Under the pieces are notes generated by a model. That model was not told where the DNA came from and did not search any database. It worked only from the letters and a program-made list of their open reading frames with translations. DNA of 64,000 nt from Lacticaseibacillus parakribbianus (lineage in GTDB: Bacteria > Bacillota > Bacilli > Lactobacillales > Lactobacillaceae): assembly GCF_025490915.1 (NCBI RefSeq), contig NZ_JANQBA010000012.1, positions 1 to 64,000 on the forward strand, given 5' to 3'. The translations under genes and the position numbers were made by a program. This document shows, piece by piece, positions 46,307 to 56,686 of this stretch (its first letter is position 1; each line of letters begins with the position of its first letter).

Positions 46307-48082
46307 ATGAATGGACAGGAACTGGGCGCCATTTTCAGACGATTCCGCATAAATCACGGCGTCACCACCAAGCAGGCAGCCGGCGCTAACGGATCTGCGG
46401 CCACAATATCGCGCTTTGAGCGTAGCGAAAGTGACATTTCAACCGAAACAGCAGCCACTCTGATGTACAACATTGGCATGGGATCGAGGGAGCTCGATGA
46501 CCTCATCATTACCCCCGGCTATCACTTCCCCGACCCACGCGATTACGTGGTTAAAGACGATTCGGAAGGCCTGCTCAGAGAAATCGAGTCCTACACCAAG
46601 GCCCACCCAGGTTTCAATGGATCTAGGGCGATGCGGCTCATCCTCTCGCTTATCAGCACCACTAACGAAGCCTTTCTCACTAAGCCCATTGAGCAAGCTG
46701 CTGCGGATGTTCTAGCATACCCGGCTCAAGCAGATATGCTTGAACTCACAGTCTTGCTTTACGTTCTACCCCGCGCCAGCGTTGAACTAATCGCGCTGAT
46801 TTGGCGACGCTTGATGGCCTTGCCGTTAGCACAGATTGTCTGGGTTCAGCCGTTCATCTGTTACACTGCACTCTTTGGCGTATTGCGGGGTGATGTTCCT
46901 CTGCGTGATGAAATCAAAGCCAAACTGTCAGCACACATCAGCGACTCAAAAACTGAAGCCAGCTACCGCGCTGAGTACCCCATTTCAGAAATCACTTTAG
47001 CGCTAGCTAATGGGCAAGACGTTGAGCCCTACCTCGCTGCCTTGGAGGTGCTAGGCGCTGAATTACTCGCGAAATGGCTCCGCAAGACGATTACCCGCCA
47101 GGAAGCGGGAGTGATCCACAACGCTCAACTAGTCGACAACGCCAAGCTGGCGTTGCAGATTCGACCCAATGAGAGCCTACTTTCAGGTTCAACCTTAAGT
47201 AAGATTAGAAAGCAGCACGGTCAAACAATCGACAGCCTCAACATCTCCTGGTCAAAAGCCGCACAGTCGCGTTTTGAAAACGGAAAGACACAGCCCGGCT
47301 TTCTCAAAACGTTACAATTATTCGAGGCGCTCTACATTCCCCTTACGCTTCTCAATCGTGGCGGCGACTTGGTGAGTTCCTATCGCCGCGCCTATAATCA
47401 AGTCACCGGCCTCGCCCGCGAGGCCAAGGCCAAGCACCACACCCGCAAGATGTTGCTGAAAGTCGTTGACGATTTCATTAAAGCAAATCAGGGCACGCCA
47501 GCTGGCCTGCTGCACCTTCAAGAGCGCTCCCTCATCAGCTCCCTGGTTGGGATGGCGACCGAGCTTTTTCCGTACGACGATCCACTTAACCGCGGCTTAA
47601 CAGCCGAAGAATCAGCTGACGTGGTCGCCTACTACGCAAGCCAAACTGATATCTGTATCGGTGATCTGGGGCTTTCACTTCACGCGCTGGAGATTCTCGA
47701 CCAAGAATATCTGCCACCAATGACCGAAGCTATATTCACGCATCTCCGACCAGAATCCAAAGCCTGGGAATTATGTGTGGAAGAAGCAGACACATTCATG
47801 TGCGGCCCCGTCTACTTTCAAAACCGAAGTCTCATTACGCGTGTCGCCAAATACTTCAAGAACACCAGCTCATTCGCGGAATATAACTGGAATGTGCAGG
47901 CTGCCGTCACGCAAACCGAGCTTATGGCAAAAGCATTCCGGCAGAACACACCAGAGACCAGGACTGCCGTTGCCGCATTCAATAAGGCGCGGGCGCTGAT
48001 TATGCCACAGCCTGCTAACGCCTTTGAGCCGGCAAATTGGATGTTGTTTGCGCTGGATAAAGACTATGGGCACTTCAAGTAG
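46307..48082 (+). CDS. Double Rgg-like regulator (two HTH plus two TPR-type regions in one chain)
   Basis: 591 residues from ATG 46307 (MNGQELGAIFRRFRINHGVT) after GAGGAGG; a longer frame upstream lacks a ribosome binding site. Rgg/MutR regulators are normally about 290 residues. Here residues 1-60 are an XRE helix-turn-helix (TISRFERSESDISTETAATL), 100-285 are helical repeats, then at about 294 a second helix-turn-helix begins (GSTLSKIRKQHGQTIDSLNI, SRFENGKTQPGFLKTLQLFE) and a second helical region runs to the end. It looks like a fused duplication. The peptide gene upstream suggests RRNPP-type peptide sensing. Codon use is AT-richer than the flanking housekeeping genes. Confidence 0.75.
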   Translation: MNGQELGAIFRRFRINHGVTTKQAAGANGSAATISRFERSESDISTETAATLMYNIGMGSRELDDLIITPGYHFPDPRDYVVKDDSEGLLREIESYTKAHPGFNGSRAMRLILSLISTTNEAFLTKPIEQAAADVLAYPAQADMLELTVLLYVLPRASVELIALIWRRLMALPLAQIVWVQPFICYTALFGVLRGDVPLRDEIKAKLSAHISDSKTEASYRAEYPISEITLALANGQDVEPYLAALEVLGAELLAKWLRKTITRQEAGVIHNAQLVDNAKLALQIRPNESLLSGSTLSKIRKQHGQTIDSLNISWSKAAQSRFENGKTQPGFLKTLQLFEALYIPLTLLNRGGDLVSSYRRAYNQVTGLAREAKAKHHTRKMLLKVVDDFIKANQGTPAGLLHLQERSLISSLVGMATELFPYDDPLNRGLTAEESADVVAYYASQTDICIGDLGLSLHALEILDQEYLPPMTEAIFTHLRPESKAWELCVEEADTFMCGPVYFQNRSLITRVAKYFKNTSSFAEYNWNVQAAVTQTELMAKAFRQNTPETRTAVAAFNKARALIMPQPANAFEPANWMLFALDKDYGHFK

Positions 48083-48455
48083 CCGCATTGCCGCTTCAAA
48101 CGGCTTTTAATCCAACCGCGCCCGCGATTTTGAAGCCGCCCTCATCGCGTCCAGCAGCCCTTGTGCTTCGCTATTGGTCAGCTGCCGCCCGATAATCGCC
48201 GACACGCCAAACACGCCGCCTGCCTCCTCACAAGCAGACGGCTCTTTTGTTGCCTCGGCGAGGCGAAACGTCACCGAGATTACCGCTTACGCGATCACGA
48301 CAAGACGGAAGCTATCCTCACTATTCTGACAAGGCGTTTTGAGGAAGCGAGATTTGATTTTTATGAGCAAGCATAGGCAATTAAGTTATAAAGCCCATAA
48401 ATATTTAGGCGAAACAGACTTCACAATGTTCTTCGAAAAATCGCGATAGTGTATC
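48083..48455. other. Intergenic segment with gene fragments
   Basis: A minus-strand fragment ending at about 48111 reads GVSAIIGRQLTNSEAQGLL, then DAMRAASKSRARLD and stop. A plus-strand fragment ending at 48376 reads RHRDYRLRDHDKTEAILTIL and TRRFEEARFDFYEQA. Neither has a start with ribosome binding site. Both look like remains of decayed genes, in keeping with past insertions here. Confidence 0.45.
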
Positions 48456-48479
48456 AAAAAAGCCCTGGTATCAAGGGCT
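48456..48479 (-). terminator. Terminator of lepA
   Basis: AGCCCT-TGATACC-AGGGCT on the minus strand followed by six T. Confidence 0.7.
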
Positions 48480-48526
48480 CGACGTATATTTAACTCTTCC
48501 CGATTTAAGTTTCGCTTGTTCAATTC

Positions 48527-50365
48527 CTATTTGCCTTTAGTATCCTCACTATTCATCTTCAGAATACTCATGAACGCCTCTTGCGGCACCTCGACGGAGC
48601 CGACCGCCTTCATGCGCTTCTTGCCGGCTTTTTGCTTCTCCAGCAGCTTGCGCTTGCGGGTGATATCGCCGCCGTAGCACTTGGCCAAGACGTTCTTGCG
48701 GTAAGCCTTGACGGTGCTGCGAGCGATGATCTTGTTGCCGATGGCGGCCTGGATTGGAATCTCGAACTGCTGGCGCGGAATGGTTTCCTTCAGCTTGGCC
48801 ACGATGGCGCGGCCGCGGTCGAAGGCGAAGTCCTTGTGAACAATCGTGCTCAGCGCATCGACCGCGTCGCCGTTGAGCAGGATGTCCATTTTGACCAGGT
48901 CGGACTCGCGGTAGCCGGTGATCTCGTAGTCCAAGCTCGCGTAACCCTTGGTCGAGCTTTTGAGGTCATCGAAAAAGTCGTAGATAATCTCGGACAGCGG
49001 CAGGTTGTAAATCACGTTGACGCGGTACTTGTCGAGGTAATCCATGGTGACGAACTCGCCGCGCTTGCGCTGGGCGATTTCCATCACCGGTCCCACGTAA
49101 TCGTTGGGCACCATGATGCTGGCCTTGACGTAAGGTTCGGCAATGCTGCGAATCTCGCTGGGCTCCGGCAGCTCGGCCGGGTTGTCGATGGTAATGGTGC
49201 TGCCATCGGTCAGCTTGACCTGGTAATCCACGGAAGGCGCGGTCATGATCAGGTCCAGGTTGAACTCACGCTCGAGCCGCTCCTGCACCACGTCCATGTG
49301 CAACAGCCCCAAGAAGCCGCAGCGGAAGCCAAAGCCGAGGGCCTGGGAGGTTTCCGGGGTGAATTCCAGCGCCGCATCGTTGAGCTGCAGCTTCTCCAGC
49401 GCCTCGCGCAAGTCGTTGAAACGGGCGTTGTCGACCGGGAACAGGCCGGAGTAGACCATCGGCGTGATTTTACGAAACCCATCGAGCGCCTTGGTCGCCG
49501 GCCGGGCGGCCAGGGTCACGGTGTCGCCGACGCGGGTGTCTTGGATGGTCTTGATGCTGGCGGTGATGTAGCCGACGTCGCCGACCATCAGAAAGTCCCG
49601 CGGCACGGCCTTGGGCGACATCACGCCGACCTCGGTCACGTCGAAGGTCTTGCCGTTGCTCATCAGCTGAATGGTGTCGCCGGGCCGCACCATCCCTTGC
49701 TTGATTCGCACGGCCAGTACGACGCCGCGGTAGGAATCGTAGACGGAATCGAAAATCAGGGCCTCAAGCGGCGCATCCAAGTCGCCGCTTGGCGCCGGGA
49801 TGTCCGAGACGATTCGCTCCAGCACCTCCGGGATACCCAGGCCAGTTTTGGCGCTGGTCAAAATCGCCTCGGAGGCGTCCAGGCCGATCATCTCCTCGAT
49901 TTCTTCCTTCACCACGTCGGGATGGGCGCTTGGCAGATCCACCTTGTTGATGATCGGCACGATCTCCAGGTCATCGTCCAGCGCCAGGTAGACGTTGGCC
50001 AGCGTCTGGGCCTCGACCCCCTGCGCCGCATCGACCAGCAGCAGTGCCCCTTCACAGGCGGCGAGGCTGCGGCTGACCTCGTAGGAGAAGTCGACGTGGC
50101 CCGGGGTGTCGATCAGGTGAAAAATGTAGGTCTCGCCGTTTTGGGCCTGGTAGTGAAGCTCCACCGCGTTGAGCTTGATGGTGATGCCACGCTCGCGCTC
50201 AAGCGGCATGTCGTCCAGCACCTGCGCCTGCATGTCGCGCTTGGCAATCGTGTCGGTCAGCTCCAAGATGCGGTCGGCCAAGGTCGACTTGCCGTGATCG
50301 ATGTGGGCCACAATCGAGAAGTTGCGGATGTGCTGCTGGCGGTTCAATAACTCTGCTTTATCCAA
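48527..50365 (-). CDS. lepA: Elongation factor 4 (LepA)
   Basis: 612 residues, the usual length. GTPase motifs [15 protein letters not shown] (about 19-33), DTPGHVDF and NKVDLPSA; then EF-G-like domains and the LepA C-terminal domain ([20 protein letters not shown]). It binds stalled or mistranslocated ribosomes. It lies just after dnaJ in the same direction, a standard lactobacillus order, and has its own terminator. Confidence 0.98.
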   Translation of the reverse strand: MDKAELLNRQQHIRNFSIVAHIDHGKSTLADRILELTDTIAKRDMQAQVLDDMPLERERGITIKLNAVELHYQAQNGETYIFHLIDTPGHVDFSYEVSRSLAACEGALLLVDAAQGVEAQTLANVYLALDDDLEIVPIINKVDLPSAHPDVVKEEIEEMIGLDASEAILTSAKTGLGIPEVLERIVSDIPAPSGDLDAPLEALIFDSVYDSYRGVVLAVRIKQGMVRPGDTIQLMSNGKTFDVTEVGVMSPKAVPRDFLMVGDVGYITASIKTIQDTRVGDTVTLAARPATKALDGFRKITPMVYSGLFPVDNARFNDLREALEKLQLNDAALEFTPETSQALGFGFRCGFLGLLHMDVVQERLEREFNLDLIMTAPSVDYQVKLTDGSTITIDNPAELPEPSEIRSIAEPYVKASIMVPNDYVGPVMEIAQRKRGEFVTMDYLDKYRVNVIYNLPLSEIIYDFFDDLKSSTKGYASLDYEITGYRESDLVKMDILLNGDAVDALSTIVHKDFAFDRGRAIVAKLKETIPRQQFEIPIQAAIGNKIIARSTVKAYRKNVLAKCYGGDITRKRKLLEKQKAGKKRMKAVGSVEVPQEAFMSILKMNSEDTKGK

Positions 50366-50615
50366 TGGGTTGCCTCTTTCTGAAAGTCACTGCCTCTAGT
50401 ATACCCGAACTGCGCCCGAATGCGCCACTGCCGTTGCCGCATTGACCCAGCGCGATCGCCCGCTCGCCGCCTGCCGCGATGGCTCCTGGAGACGCGGCCA
50501 TTCCCAGCCGGCTGGGGGCAAGCGCTGATTGGTCACACAACCTGACCCCAGAGGCCACCCTCGCCGACGCGAAGGCGGCCCGCCCCCACCGGGACGGGCC
50601 GCCAAGCGGTCAACT

Positions 50616-51767
50616 TTACTTTTTGAACGCGTCTCGCACCTTGTCGAAAAGCGACCCTTCGTGCGGGGTGACATCCTCGCCGCTGGCAGCGGCGAAGGCC
50701 ATCAGCGCGTCTTTTTGCTTCTGGTTCAGGGATTTTGGCGTCTTGACCGTCACCGTGACGATCTGGTCGCCGGTGCCGGCGCCTTGCAGGCGCGGTGCCC
50801 CCTTGCCCCGCAGGCGGAACTTGCTGTCCGTCTGGGTGCCGGCCGGAATCTTGAGCTCAACCGGACCGTGAACCGTGTCGACCTTAATGGCATCCCCAAG
50901 CGCCGCCTGGGCGAAGCTGATCGACAGCTTCAGGTAGATGGTCGCGCCGTCGCGCTGGTACTTCGAACTTTCGGCCACGCGGAACACGATGAACAAATCA
51001 CCGTAAGGCCCCCCGTTTTGACCGGCCTCACCGGCCTCGCGCAGGCGCATCTGCTGGCCGTCCTCGACGCCGGCTGGGACGGTCACATCGATGGTGTGCC
51101 GCTCCTTTTGGTGGCCGGTGCCGTGGCAGTCCACGCACTTGTCCTTGATTTCCTTGCCGGTGCCGTGGCAGACGTCGCAGACTTCACGGCTCATCATGGC
51201 CCCAAGCGGCGTGTTGCGCTGCACCTGGATGTAGCCGGAGCCGTGGCACTTGCTGCAGGTCACGGGACTGGTGCCGGGCTTGGCGCCGGAGCCGCCACAG
51301 GTGTGACAGACCGCATCGCGATCATAGGAAATCTTGGTGGTTTTGCCGAAAATCGCCTCGGTGAACGTCAGGTCCATGCGGTACTGCAGGTCGGCGCCTT
51401 GGCGCGGCGCGTTAGGCGCCTGGCCGCCGCCGGCCCCACCGAAGAACTGGCTGAAGATGTCGTCGAAGCCGCCGAAGCCCTGGCTGGAGAAGCCCTGACC
51501 GCCGAAGCCTTGGCCACCGAACCCTTGGCCACCGCCGAAGCCCTGGGGACCGTCGGCCGAGCCGTACTGATCGAAGGCCGCTCGCTTTTGGGGATCGGAC
51601 AGGACCTGGTAGGCCTCGTTAATCTCCTTGAATTTCTGTTCCGCACCGGGCTCGTGGTTGATGTCCGGGTGGTACTTCTTCGACAACTGGCGAAAGGCCC
51701 GCTTGATGGTCGCGTCGTCCGCATCGCGGCTGACGCCCAGAATGTCGTAATAATCTTTCTCTGCCAT
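50616..51767 (-). CDS. dnaJ: Chaperone DnaJ
   Basis: 383 residues. J domain 1-70 with HPD ([10 protein letters not shown]), Gly/Phe-rich linker 75-125 ([20 protein letters not shown]), four zinc motifs of the CxxCxGxG type at about 150-205 ([32 protein letters not shown]), then the substrate-binding region. It stimulates DnaK. Fourth gene of the heat-shock operon, separated from dnaK by a hairpin that may reduce read-through. Confidence 0.98.
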   Translation of the reverse strand: MAEKDYYDILGVSRDADDATIKRAFRQLSKKYHPDINHEPGAEQKFKEINEAYQVLSDPQKRAAFDQYGSADGPQGFGGGQGFGGQGFGGQGFSSQGFGGFDDIFSQFFGGAGGGQAPNAPRQGADLQYRMDLTFTEAIFGKTTKISYDRDAVCHTCGGSGAKPGTSPVTCSKCHGSGYIQVQRNTPLGAMMSREVCDVCHGTGKEIKDKCVDCHGTGHQKERHTIDVTVPAGVEDGQQMRLREAGEAGQNGGPYGDLFIVFRVAESSKYQRDGATIYLKLSISFAQAALGDAIKVDTVHGPVELKIPAGTQTDSKFRLRGKGAPRLQGAGTGDQIVTVTVKTPKSLNQKQKDALMAFAAASGEDVTPHEGSLFDKVRDAFKK

Positions 51768-51840
51768 ATTGTCTCCTTTGAGCGGCGCGTGGCGAAGCCG
51801 ACGCGCGGAAAGTCCTTTCAGGATAGCACAATCTCAATCA

Positions 51841-51871
51841 AAAAGCCAAAGCCGCCTGGGCTTCGGCTTTT
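51841..51871 (-). terminator. Hairpin between dnaK and dnaJ
   Basis: AAAAGCCGAAGCCC pairs imperfectly with GGCTTTGGCTTTTT on the minus strand. Probably a partial terminator that sets the DnaK to DnaJ ratio. Confidence 0.65.
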
Positions 51872-51889
51872 CAACGGGACCTACTGGGC

Positions 51890-53749
51890 TTACTTCTTGT
51901 CGACGTCCTTGTACTCGCCGTCGATGGTGTCGTCTGAGTCACCCTTCTTGTCGTCTTTTGCCTGCGTCGCATCGCCAGTCGGGTTGCCTTGGGCACCGGC
52001 CGCCTGCTGCGCCTTTTGGGCTTCTTCGTACATCTTGACGGTCATGTCTTGGACAATCTTGTTCAGGTCGTCGCGCTTGGCCTTCATGTCTTCGATGTTG
52101 TTTTCTTGCTGAGCCTTCTTCAGGGCTTCCTTGGCGTCTTCAGCCTTCTTAATCTCGTCGTCGGAGACCTTACCCTTGAGTTCCTTCAGGGTCTTATCCG
52201 TCTGGAAGAGCAGCTGGTCGACGTCATTTTTGAGGTCGACTTCTTCCTTGCGCTTAGAGTCGGCTTCCTCGTTCTCCTTGGCTTCCTTCATCATGCGATC
52301 GATTTCGTCATCGGACAGGCCTGACGAGCTCTTGATCGTAATGTTTTGGGACTTGCCGGTGCCGAGGTCCTTGGCGGAAACCTGCACGATGCCGTTCTTG
52401 TCGATGTCGAACTTGACTTCGATCTGAGGAACGCCACGTGGGGCAGCCGGGATGTCGGTGAGCTGGAAGCGGCCCAGGGTCTTGTTATCCGCGGCCATCG
52501 GGCGTTCACCCTGCAGCACGTGGATGTCAACGGCCGGCTGGTTGTCGGCGGCCGTCGAGAAGACCTGGCTCTTGGAGGTTGGAATCGTCGTGTTGCGGTC
52601 GATCAGCTTGGTGAAGACCCCACCCATGGTTTCAATCCCCAAAGACAGTGGGGTCACATCGAGCAGCACCACGTCCTTGACGTCACCGGAGATGACCCCG
52701 CCTTGGATGGCAGCGCCGAGCGCAACGGCCTCGTCTGGGTTGATGCTGTGGTCCGGTTCCTTGCCGGTCCAGGACTTGACGGCGTCTTGAACGGCCGGAA
52801 TGCGGGTGGAGCCACCGTTCAAAATCACCTTGTCCAGGTCGGCGGCGGTCAGGCCGGCATCGCGCAGGGCGTTGTCAACCGGCACCTTGGTCTTTTGAAC
52901 CAGGTCTTCAGTCATCTGGTCGAACTGGGCACGCGTCAGCGTCCGCTCCAGGTGCAGCGGGCCGTTGGCGCCGGCGGAGATGAATGGCAAAGAAATCTGC
53001 GTGGAGGAAACGCCGGACAGGTCCTTTTTGGCCTTTTCGGCGGCGTCCTTCAGGCGCTGCATCGCCATCTTGTCCTTGGCCAGGTCGATGCCGTTTTCCG
53101 CCTTGAACTCGCTGACCAGCCAGTCGATGATCTTGTTATCGAAGTCATCGCCGCCCAGCTGCGTGTCGCCGTTGGTCGACAGCACTTCGAACACGCCGTC
53201 GCCCAACTGCAGGATGGAGACATCGAAGGTCCCACCGCCGAGGTCGTAAACCAGGACTTTTTCTTCCTTATCGGTCTTGTCCAGGCCGTAAGCCAGACTC
53301 GAGGCGGTCGGTTCGTTGACGATCCGCGACACGTTCAGGCCGGCAATCTTGCCGGCGTCCTTGGTCGCCTGACGCTGGGAGTCGTTGAAGTAGGCCGGCA
53401 CGGTGATGACCGCATCCGTCACTTCTTCGCCCAGGTAATCCTCGGCGAACTTCTTGATGTACTGAAGAATCATCCCGGAAATTTCCTGCGGGGTGTATTC
53501 CTTGTCGCCGACCTTGACCTTGTAGCCGGCCTCGCCCATGTGACGCTTGATGGAGATGATGGTGTCTGGGTTTGTGATGGCCTGGCGCTTGGCGACCTCA
53601 CCGACTTGAATCTCGCCGTCCTTGAACGCGACGACGGAAGGCGTGGTGCGGTTGCCTTCTGGGTTGGTAATGATCTTCGGCTCGCCGCCTTCAAGCACGG
53701 CGACGGCGGAGTTGGTGGTCCCTAAGTCAATCCCGATAACTTTACTCAT
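51890..53749 (-). CDS. dnaK: Chaperone DnaK (Hsp70)
   Basis: 619 residues. Nucleotide-binding domain begins [20 protein letters not shown], with [36 protein letters not shown] and [13 protein letters not shown]; substrate-binding domain with [16 protein letters not shown]; Ala/Gln-rich C-terminus. Third gene of the hrcA-grpE-dnaK-dnaJ operon under HrcA/CIRCE control. Confidence 0.99.
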   Translation of the reverse strand: MSKVIGIDLGTTNSAVAVLEGGEPKIITNPEGNRTTPSVVAFKDGEIQVGEVAKRQAITNPDTIISIKRHMGEAGYKVKVGDKEYTPQEISGMILQYIKKFAEDYLGEEVTDAVITVPAYFNDSQRQATKDAGKIAGLNVSRIVNEPTASSLAYGLDKTDKEEKVLVYDLGGGTFDVSILQLGDGVFEVLSTNGDTQLGGDDFDNKIIDWLVSEFKAENGIDLAKDKMAMQRLKDAAEKAKKDLSGVSSTQISLPFISAGANGPLHLERTLTRAQFDQMTEDLVQKTKVPVDNALRDAGLTAADLDKVILNGGSTRIPAVQDAVKSWTGKEPDHSINPDEAVALGAAIQGGVISGDVKDVVLLDVTPLSLGIETMGGVFTKLIDRNTTIPTSKSQVFSTAADNQPAVDIHVLQGERPMAADNKTLGRFQLTDIPAAPRGVPQIEVKFDIDKNGIVQVSAKDLGTGKSQNITIKSSSGLSDDEIDRMMKEAKENEEADSKRKEEVDLKNDVDQLLFQTDKTLKELKGKVSDDEIKKAEDAKEALKKAQQENNIEDMKAKRDDLNKIVQDMTVKMYEEAQKAQQAAGAQGNPTGDATQAKDDKKGDSDDTIDGEYKDVDKK

Positions 53750-53785
53750 AGTAGTATCCCTTCTCTTTACGATTTAGATTCAGTG

Positions 53786-54367
53786 TTAATTGGCCACGAC
53801 GACCATGGCCGGCCGCAGCACGCGGTCCTTGAGCATGTAGCCCTTCTGCAGGACCTGGACGACGGTGTCTTTGGGGTGATCGGCAGAAGCCGGCACGGTT
53901 TGAACGGCCTGGTGCAGCGTTGGGTCGAACTTCGCCGTGGCGTCGATTTCGGTCACCGCGTTGTCCTTCAGCGCCGTTTCGAGGTGGCTGTACACCATCT
54001 CGACGCCCTTCTTCAGCGACTGTGCGGAATCCGCATCCACCGGCGTCTGCAAGGCGCGTTCGAGGTTGTCGAGCACCGGCAAAACTGCGGCGGCGAGCTT
54101 TTGGCCGTCGTACTTCAGCAGCTGGGCCCGCTCCTTTTTGAAGCGGTTGTTCATGTTGCTGATCTCGGCGGCGGCTCGCAGGTACTTGTCTTCGAGCTCG
54201 TCGCGCTCCTTTTGAAGTGCCGGCACGTCGATGGCGTCTTCTTTCACCTGGGCGTCTAGATCTGCGGCCATTTCGGCGGCGATTTCGTCCTTCAAGGACT
54301 GCTTCGGCGCCGCGTCGGGCTGGGCCTGCTTTTCATCAGGCTGCGTCTCTTTCTCCTTTTTCGTCAT
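53786..54367 (-). CDS. grpE: Nucleotide exchange factor GrpE
   Basis: 193 residues from ATG 54365-54367 (MTKKEKETQPDEKQAQPDAA), preceded by AAGGAGG; a longer start has none. The family is clear: KYLRAAAEISNMNNRFKKER, VLPVLDNLERALQTPVD, FDPTLHQAVQTVPA and GYMLKDRVLRPAMVVV. It releases ADP from DnaK. Acidic, disordered N-terminal 50 residues. Confidence 0.97.
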   Translation of the reverse strand: MTKKEKETQPDEKQAQPDAAPKQSLKDEIAAEMAADLDAQVKEDAIDVPALQKERDELEDKYLRAAAEISNMNNRFKKERAQLLKYDGQKLAAAVLPVLDNLERALQTPVDADSAQSLKKGVEMVYSHLETALKDNAVTEIDATAKFDPTLHQAVQTVPASADHPKDTVVQVLQKGYMLKDRVLRPAMVVVAN

Positions 54368-54380
54368 GGGAGCCTCCTTG

Positions 54381-55424
54381 TCATTGATCAAAATGCGTGT
54401 AGTAGTTGGTCAACCGCTTGGCCAGCTCCTCACGAAAGGCTGACAGCAGACCAATCATCTTGGAATACGGCATCTGCGTCGGCCCAATCAAGGCGATCAT
54501 GCCGGTGCCGTGCTCGCCGACGCTGTACTTGGCCGTGATGACGCTCAGGTTGGCCAAGACGTCCGGCGTCAGCTCGGCCCCCAGGCGAACCTGCAGGTCG
54601 GCCGCGGTGTTTGGGTTGAGCAGCCGGTTGATGTCGCCTTGCTCCGAGTCGATCATGCCCAAAAGCTGCTTGAGCTGCCCGGCATCCGCATCGCCGACGT
54701 AATCCATCAGGTTCAGTCGACCACCGACAAAGAAGCGCTCGGCCGCCGCCTTTTGCAAGACATTGCCGAAAATGTCCAGGAAGCCATCGGCGGAGGTCAT
54801 GTACTTGAACAGCACCGCCGGCACATCGGTTTGCAACTTTTGAGCAACTGCCCCGAGCGGCAGGCCGACCAGCTGATCGTTGATGATGCGGATCGCCTTT
54901 TCGACCTCGTCGGGATCAACCTCCGGCGGCAGCGTGAACAACTGGTTCTCCACGTTGCCGTTGCTGGTGACAAGAATCGCCATCACCTGGTGGTTGCCCA
55001 GCGGCACCAGCCGAAAGCCCGTCAGGCGAATGTTCGTCACCTCGGGGCCAAGGCTGATGGCGGTGTAGCTGGTCAGATTGGACAGGATGCGGGCGCTTTG
55101 GGCCACAATCTCGTCAATCTTGTAAAAGTGGCCGCCGAACCCCTGCTGAATCGCAGCGATTTCGTTGGGCGTCGCTTGCGCCGGCTCCACCAGGTTGTCC
55201 AGGTAATAGCGGTAGCCCTTCGTCGAGGGGACGCGGCCGGAACTGCTGTGCGTCTTTGTAATCAATCCCTGCTCTTCCAAGGCCGCCATGTCGTTGCGGA
55301 TCGTCGCCGAGCTGACGTGAATCGGTAATTCCGTCATCAAGGTTTTCGAACCCACAGGCTGACCACTTTCCGTGAATAGCCGAATGATTTCCTTTAAGAC
55401 GAGCAGTTGGCGTTTCGTCAACAT
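54381..55424 (-). CDS. hrcA: Heat-inducible repressor HrcA
   Basis: 347 residues from ATG 55422-55424 ([20 protein letters not shown]), with AGAGGTGG upstream; the longer frame would run into the CIRCE element. Winged helix at 1-75 ([20 protein letters not shown]), then the GAF-like domain and [20 protein letters not shown]. It binds CIRCE and represses its own operon; the GroE-type chaperone normally tunes it. Confidence 0.97.
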   Translation of the reverse strand: MLTKRQLLVLKEIIRLFTESGQPVGSKTLMTELPIHVSSATIRNDMAALEEQGLITKTHSSSGRVPSTKGYRYYLDNLVEPAQATPNEIAAIQQGFGGHFYKIDEIVAQSARILSNLTSYTAISLGPEVTNIRLTGFRLVPLGNHQVMAILVTSNGNVENQLFTLPPEVDPDEVEKAIRIINDQLVGLPLGAVAQKLQTDVPAVLFKYMTSADGFLDIFGNVLQKAAAERFFVGGRLNLMDYVGDADAGQLKQLLGMIDSEQGDINRLLNPNTAADLQVRLGAELTPDVLANLSVITAKYSVGEHGTGMIALIGPTQMPYSKMIGLLSAFREELAKRLTNYYTHFDQ

Positions 55425-55438
55425 ATTGCCACCTCTTT

Positions 55439-55465
55439 TTAGCACTGCAAAGCAATGAGTGCTAA
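55439..55465. promoter_or_regulatory. CIRCE operator
   Basis: TTAGCACTG-N9-GAGTGCTAA, one mismatch from the consensus in one arm. It lies between the promoter and the hrcA start, where HrcA binding blocks transcription. Confidence 0.95.
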
Positions 55466-55475
55466 CACAATTACT

Positions 55476-55504
55476 AATATAGCAACCGCCCTTAGCAAAG
55501 TCAA
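55476..55504 (-). promoter_or_regulatory. Sigma-A promoter of the heat-shock operon
   Basis: Minus strand TTGACT (55504-55499), 17-bp spacer, TATATT (55481-55476), just upstream of CIRCE. The -35 sits inside an additional inverted repeat TTAGCAA / TTGCTAA (55492-55518). Confidence 0.85.
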
Positions 55505-55540
55505 CCCCGGGTTGCTAAATCAGCCCTGCGCCCGAGTCGC

Positions 55541-56686
55541 TCACACCAGTGGCTCGTCCAACAAGAACTGCTGGAACACCTCATTGCCCAAAAACATACC
55601 CTGGTTGGTCAGGCTCAGGCGCCCGGCGACCTCCTTGAGCAGCTGCTGTTCCTTGAGCCGGTCGATCAGATCCCCGTAGACGTCTTCAATCTGCAGGTGG
55701 TAGCGAGCCGCGAAGCGCTTGCGGCTGACCCCCGCCCGAGTGCGGAGACCCAGGAACATTTCCTCTTCAATCTGCTCTTCAAGCGGCACCAAGTGGTGTT
55801 CAATCACCGGCACCTTGTTGGCCTCAAGCGGCGCCAGGTACTGCTGAATCGGGCCGAAGTTGTGGTAGCGGTCGCGGCCCAGGTAGCCGAACGCGCCGGC
55901 GCCAAAGCCGAAGTACTTGTCGTTTTGCCAGTACAGCAGGTTGTGTTCGCACTGGTAGCCGGGCTTGGCGAAGTTGGAGATCTCGTATTGCTCGCGGCCG
56001 TTGGCCCGCATCAGGTCGATGGCGTCTTGGTACATGTCGGCCTCGACGTCTTGGCTGGGCAGCTGCAGCCGCCCCTTGCGCATCAGGTTGTAAAAAATCG
56101 TCTTCTTCTCAAGAATCAGCGAGTAGGTCGAGTAGTGCGGCAGATCAAGCGCCAGCGCCTCGTGGAGGCTGTGCAGGAAGTTCTCGCGGCTTTGGCCGGG
56201 CAGCCGGAAGATCAGGTCGATGGACAGGTTGTCAAAGCCGACCTGCCGGGCGTTTTCAATCGCCCGATAAACATCTTGGGCCTTGTGGGTGCGGCCGATG
56301 CGCTTGAGAATCTGATCATCAAAGGACTGCACCCCGATCGACAGACGGTTGACCCCGTGGTCGCGCATCACCTGTAGCTTGTCCAGCGTCAGCAGGTCGT
56401 TGGGGTTGGCCTCAACGGTGAACTCTCCCTGCGTGAAGTGCAACACCTCACGCACCCCGGTGAGCAGCCGGTCCAGCTGCTGGGCCGAAAGCGCCGTCGG
56501 GGTGCCACCACCGATGTACACGGTTTGAATCACGTCTTTCGCGTGAGCGGCCATCACCAGCCGCATCTCCCGCAGCAGCATGTCCAAGTAAGTGTCGACC
56601 GGCTGGCCCTCGATGAACACCTTGTTGAAGTCGCAGTAGTAGCAGATGTGGTCGCAAAACGGGATGTGAATGTACGCGCCGGCCAT
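55541..56686 (-). CDS. hemW: Heme chaperone HemW (radical SAM)
   Basis: 381 residues. Radical SAM cluster CxxxCxxC in FCDHICYYCDF (residues 11-18); GGGTPTAL and RLSIGVQSFDD follow, as in HemW; the C-terminal HemN-like domain contains FGFGAGAFGYLG. Such proteins were long misnamed coproporphyrinogen oxidase; HemW traffics heme. In lactobacilli without heme synthesis its client is unclear. It is coupled to ribF by a one-base overlap. Confidence 0.95.
   Translation of the reverse strand: MAGAYIHIPFCDHICYYCDFNKVFIEGQPVDTYLDMLLREMRLVMAAHAKDVIQTVYIGGGTPTALSAQQLDRLLTGVREVLHFTQGEFTVEANPNDLLTLDKLQVMRDHGVNRLSIGVQSFDDQILKRIGRTHKAQDVYRAIENARQVGFDNLSIDLIFRLPGQSRENFLHSLHEALALDLPHYSTYSLILEKKTIFYNLMRKGRLQLPSQDVEADMYQDAIDLMRANGREQYEISNFAKPGYQCEHNLLYWQNDKYFGFGAGAFGYLGRDRYHNFGPIQQYLAPLEANKVPVIEHHLVPLEEQIEEEMFLGLRTRAGVSRKRFAARYHLQIEDVYGDLIDRLKEQQLLKEVAGRLSLTNQGMFLGNEVFQQFLLDEPLV

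Noticed and set aside
48581-50350. 589-codon plus-strand open frame opposite lepA
   Set aside because: High GC makes long antisense frames; lepA is unmistakable on the minus strand and the plus frame lacks a ribosome binding site and a protein-like composition. The same applies to 38297-40492 (opposite recJ), 42528-43484 (opposite the ATPase), 52346-53725 (opposite dnaK) and 59325-61976 (opposite infB).
50574-50605. Terminator between dnaJ and lepA
   Set aside because: A 9-bp GC hairpin is present (GGCGGCCCG / CGGGCCGCC) but there is no T run on either strand, so termination is doubtful.
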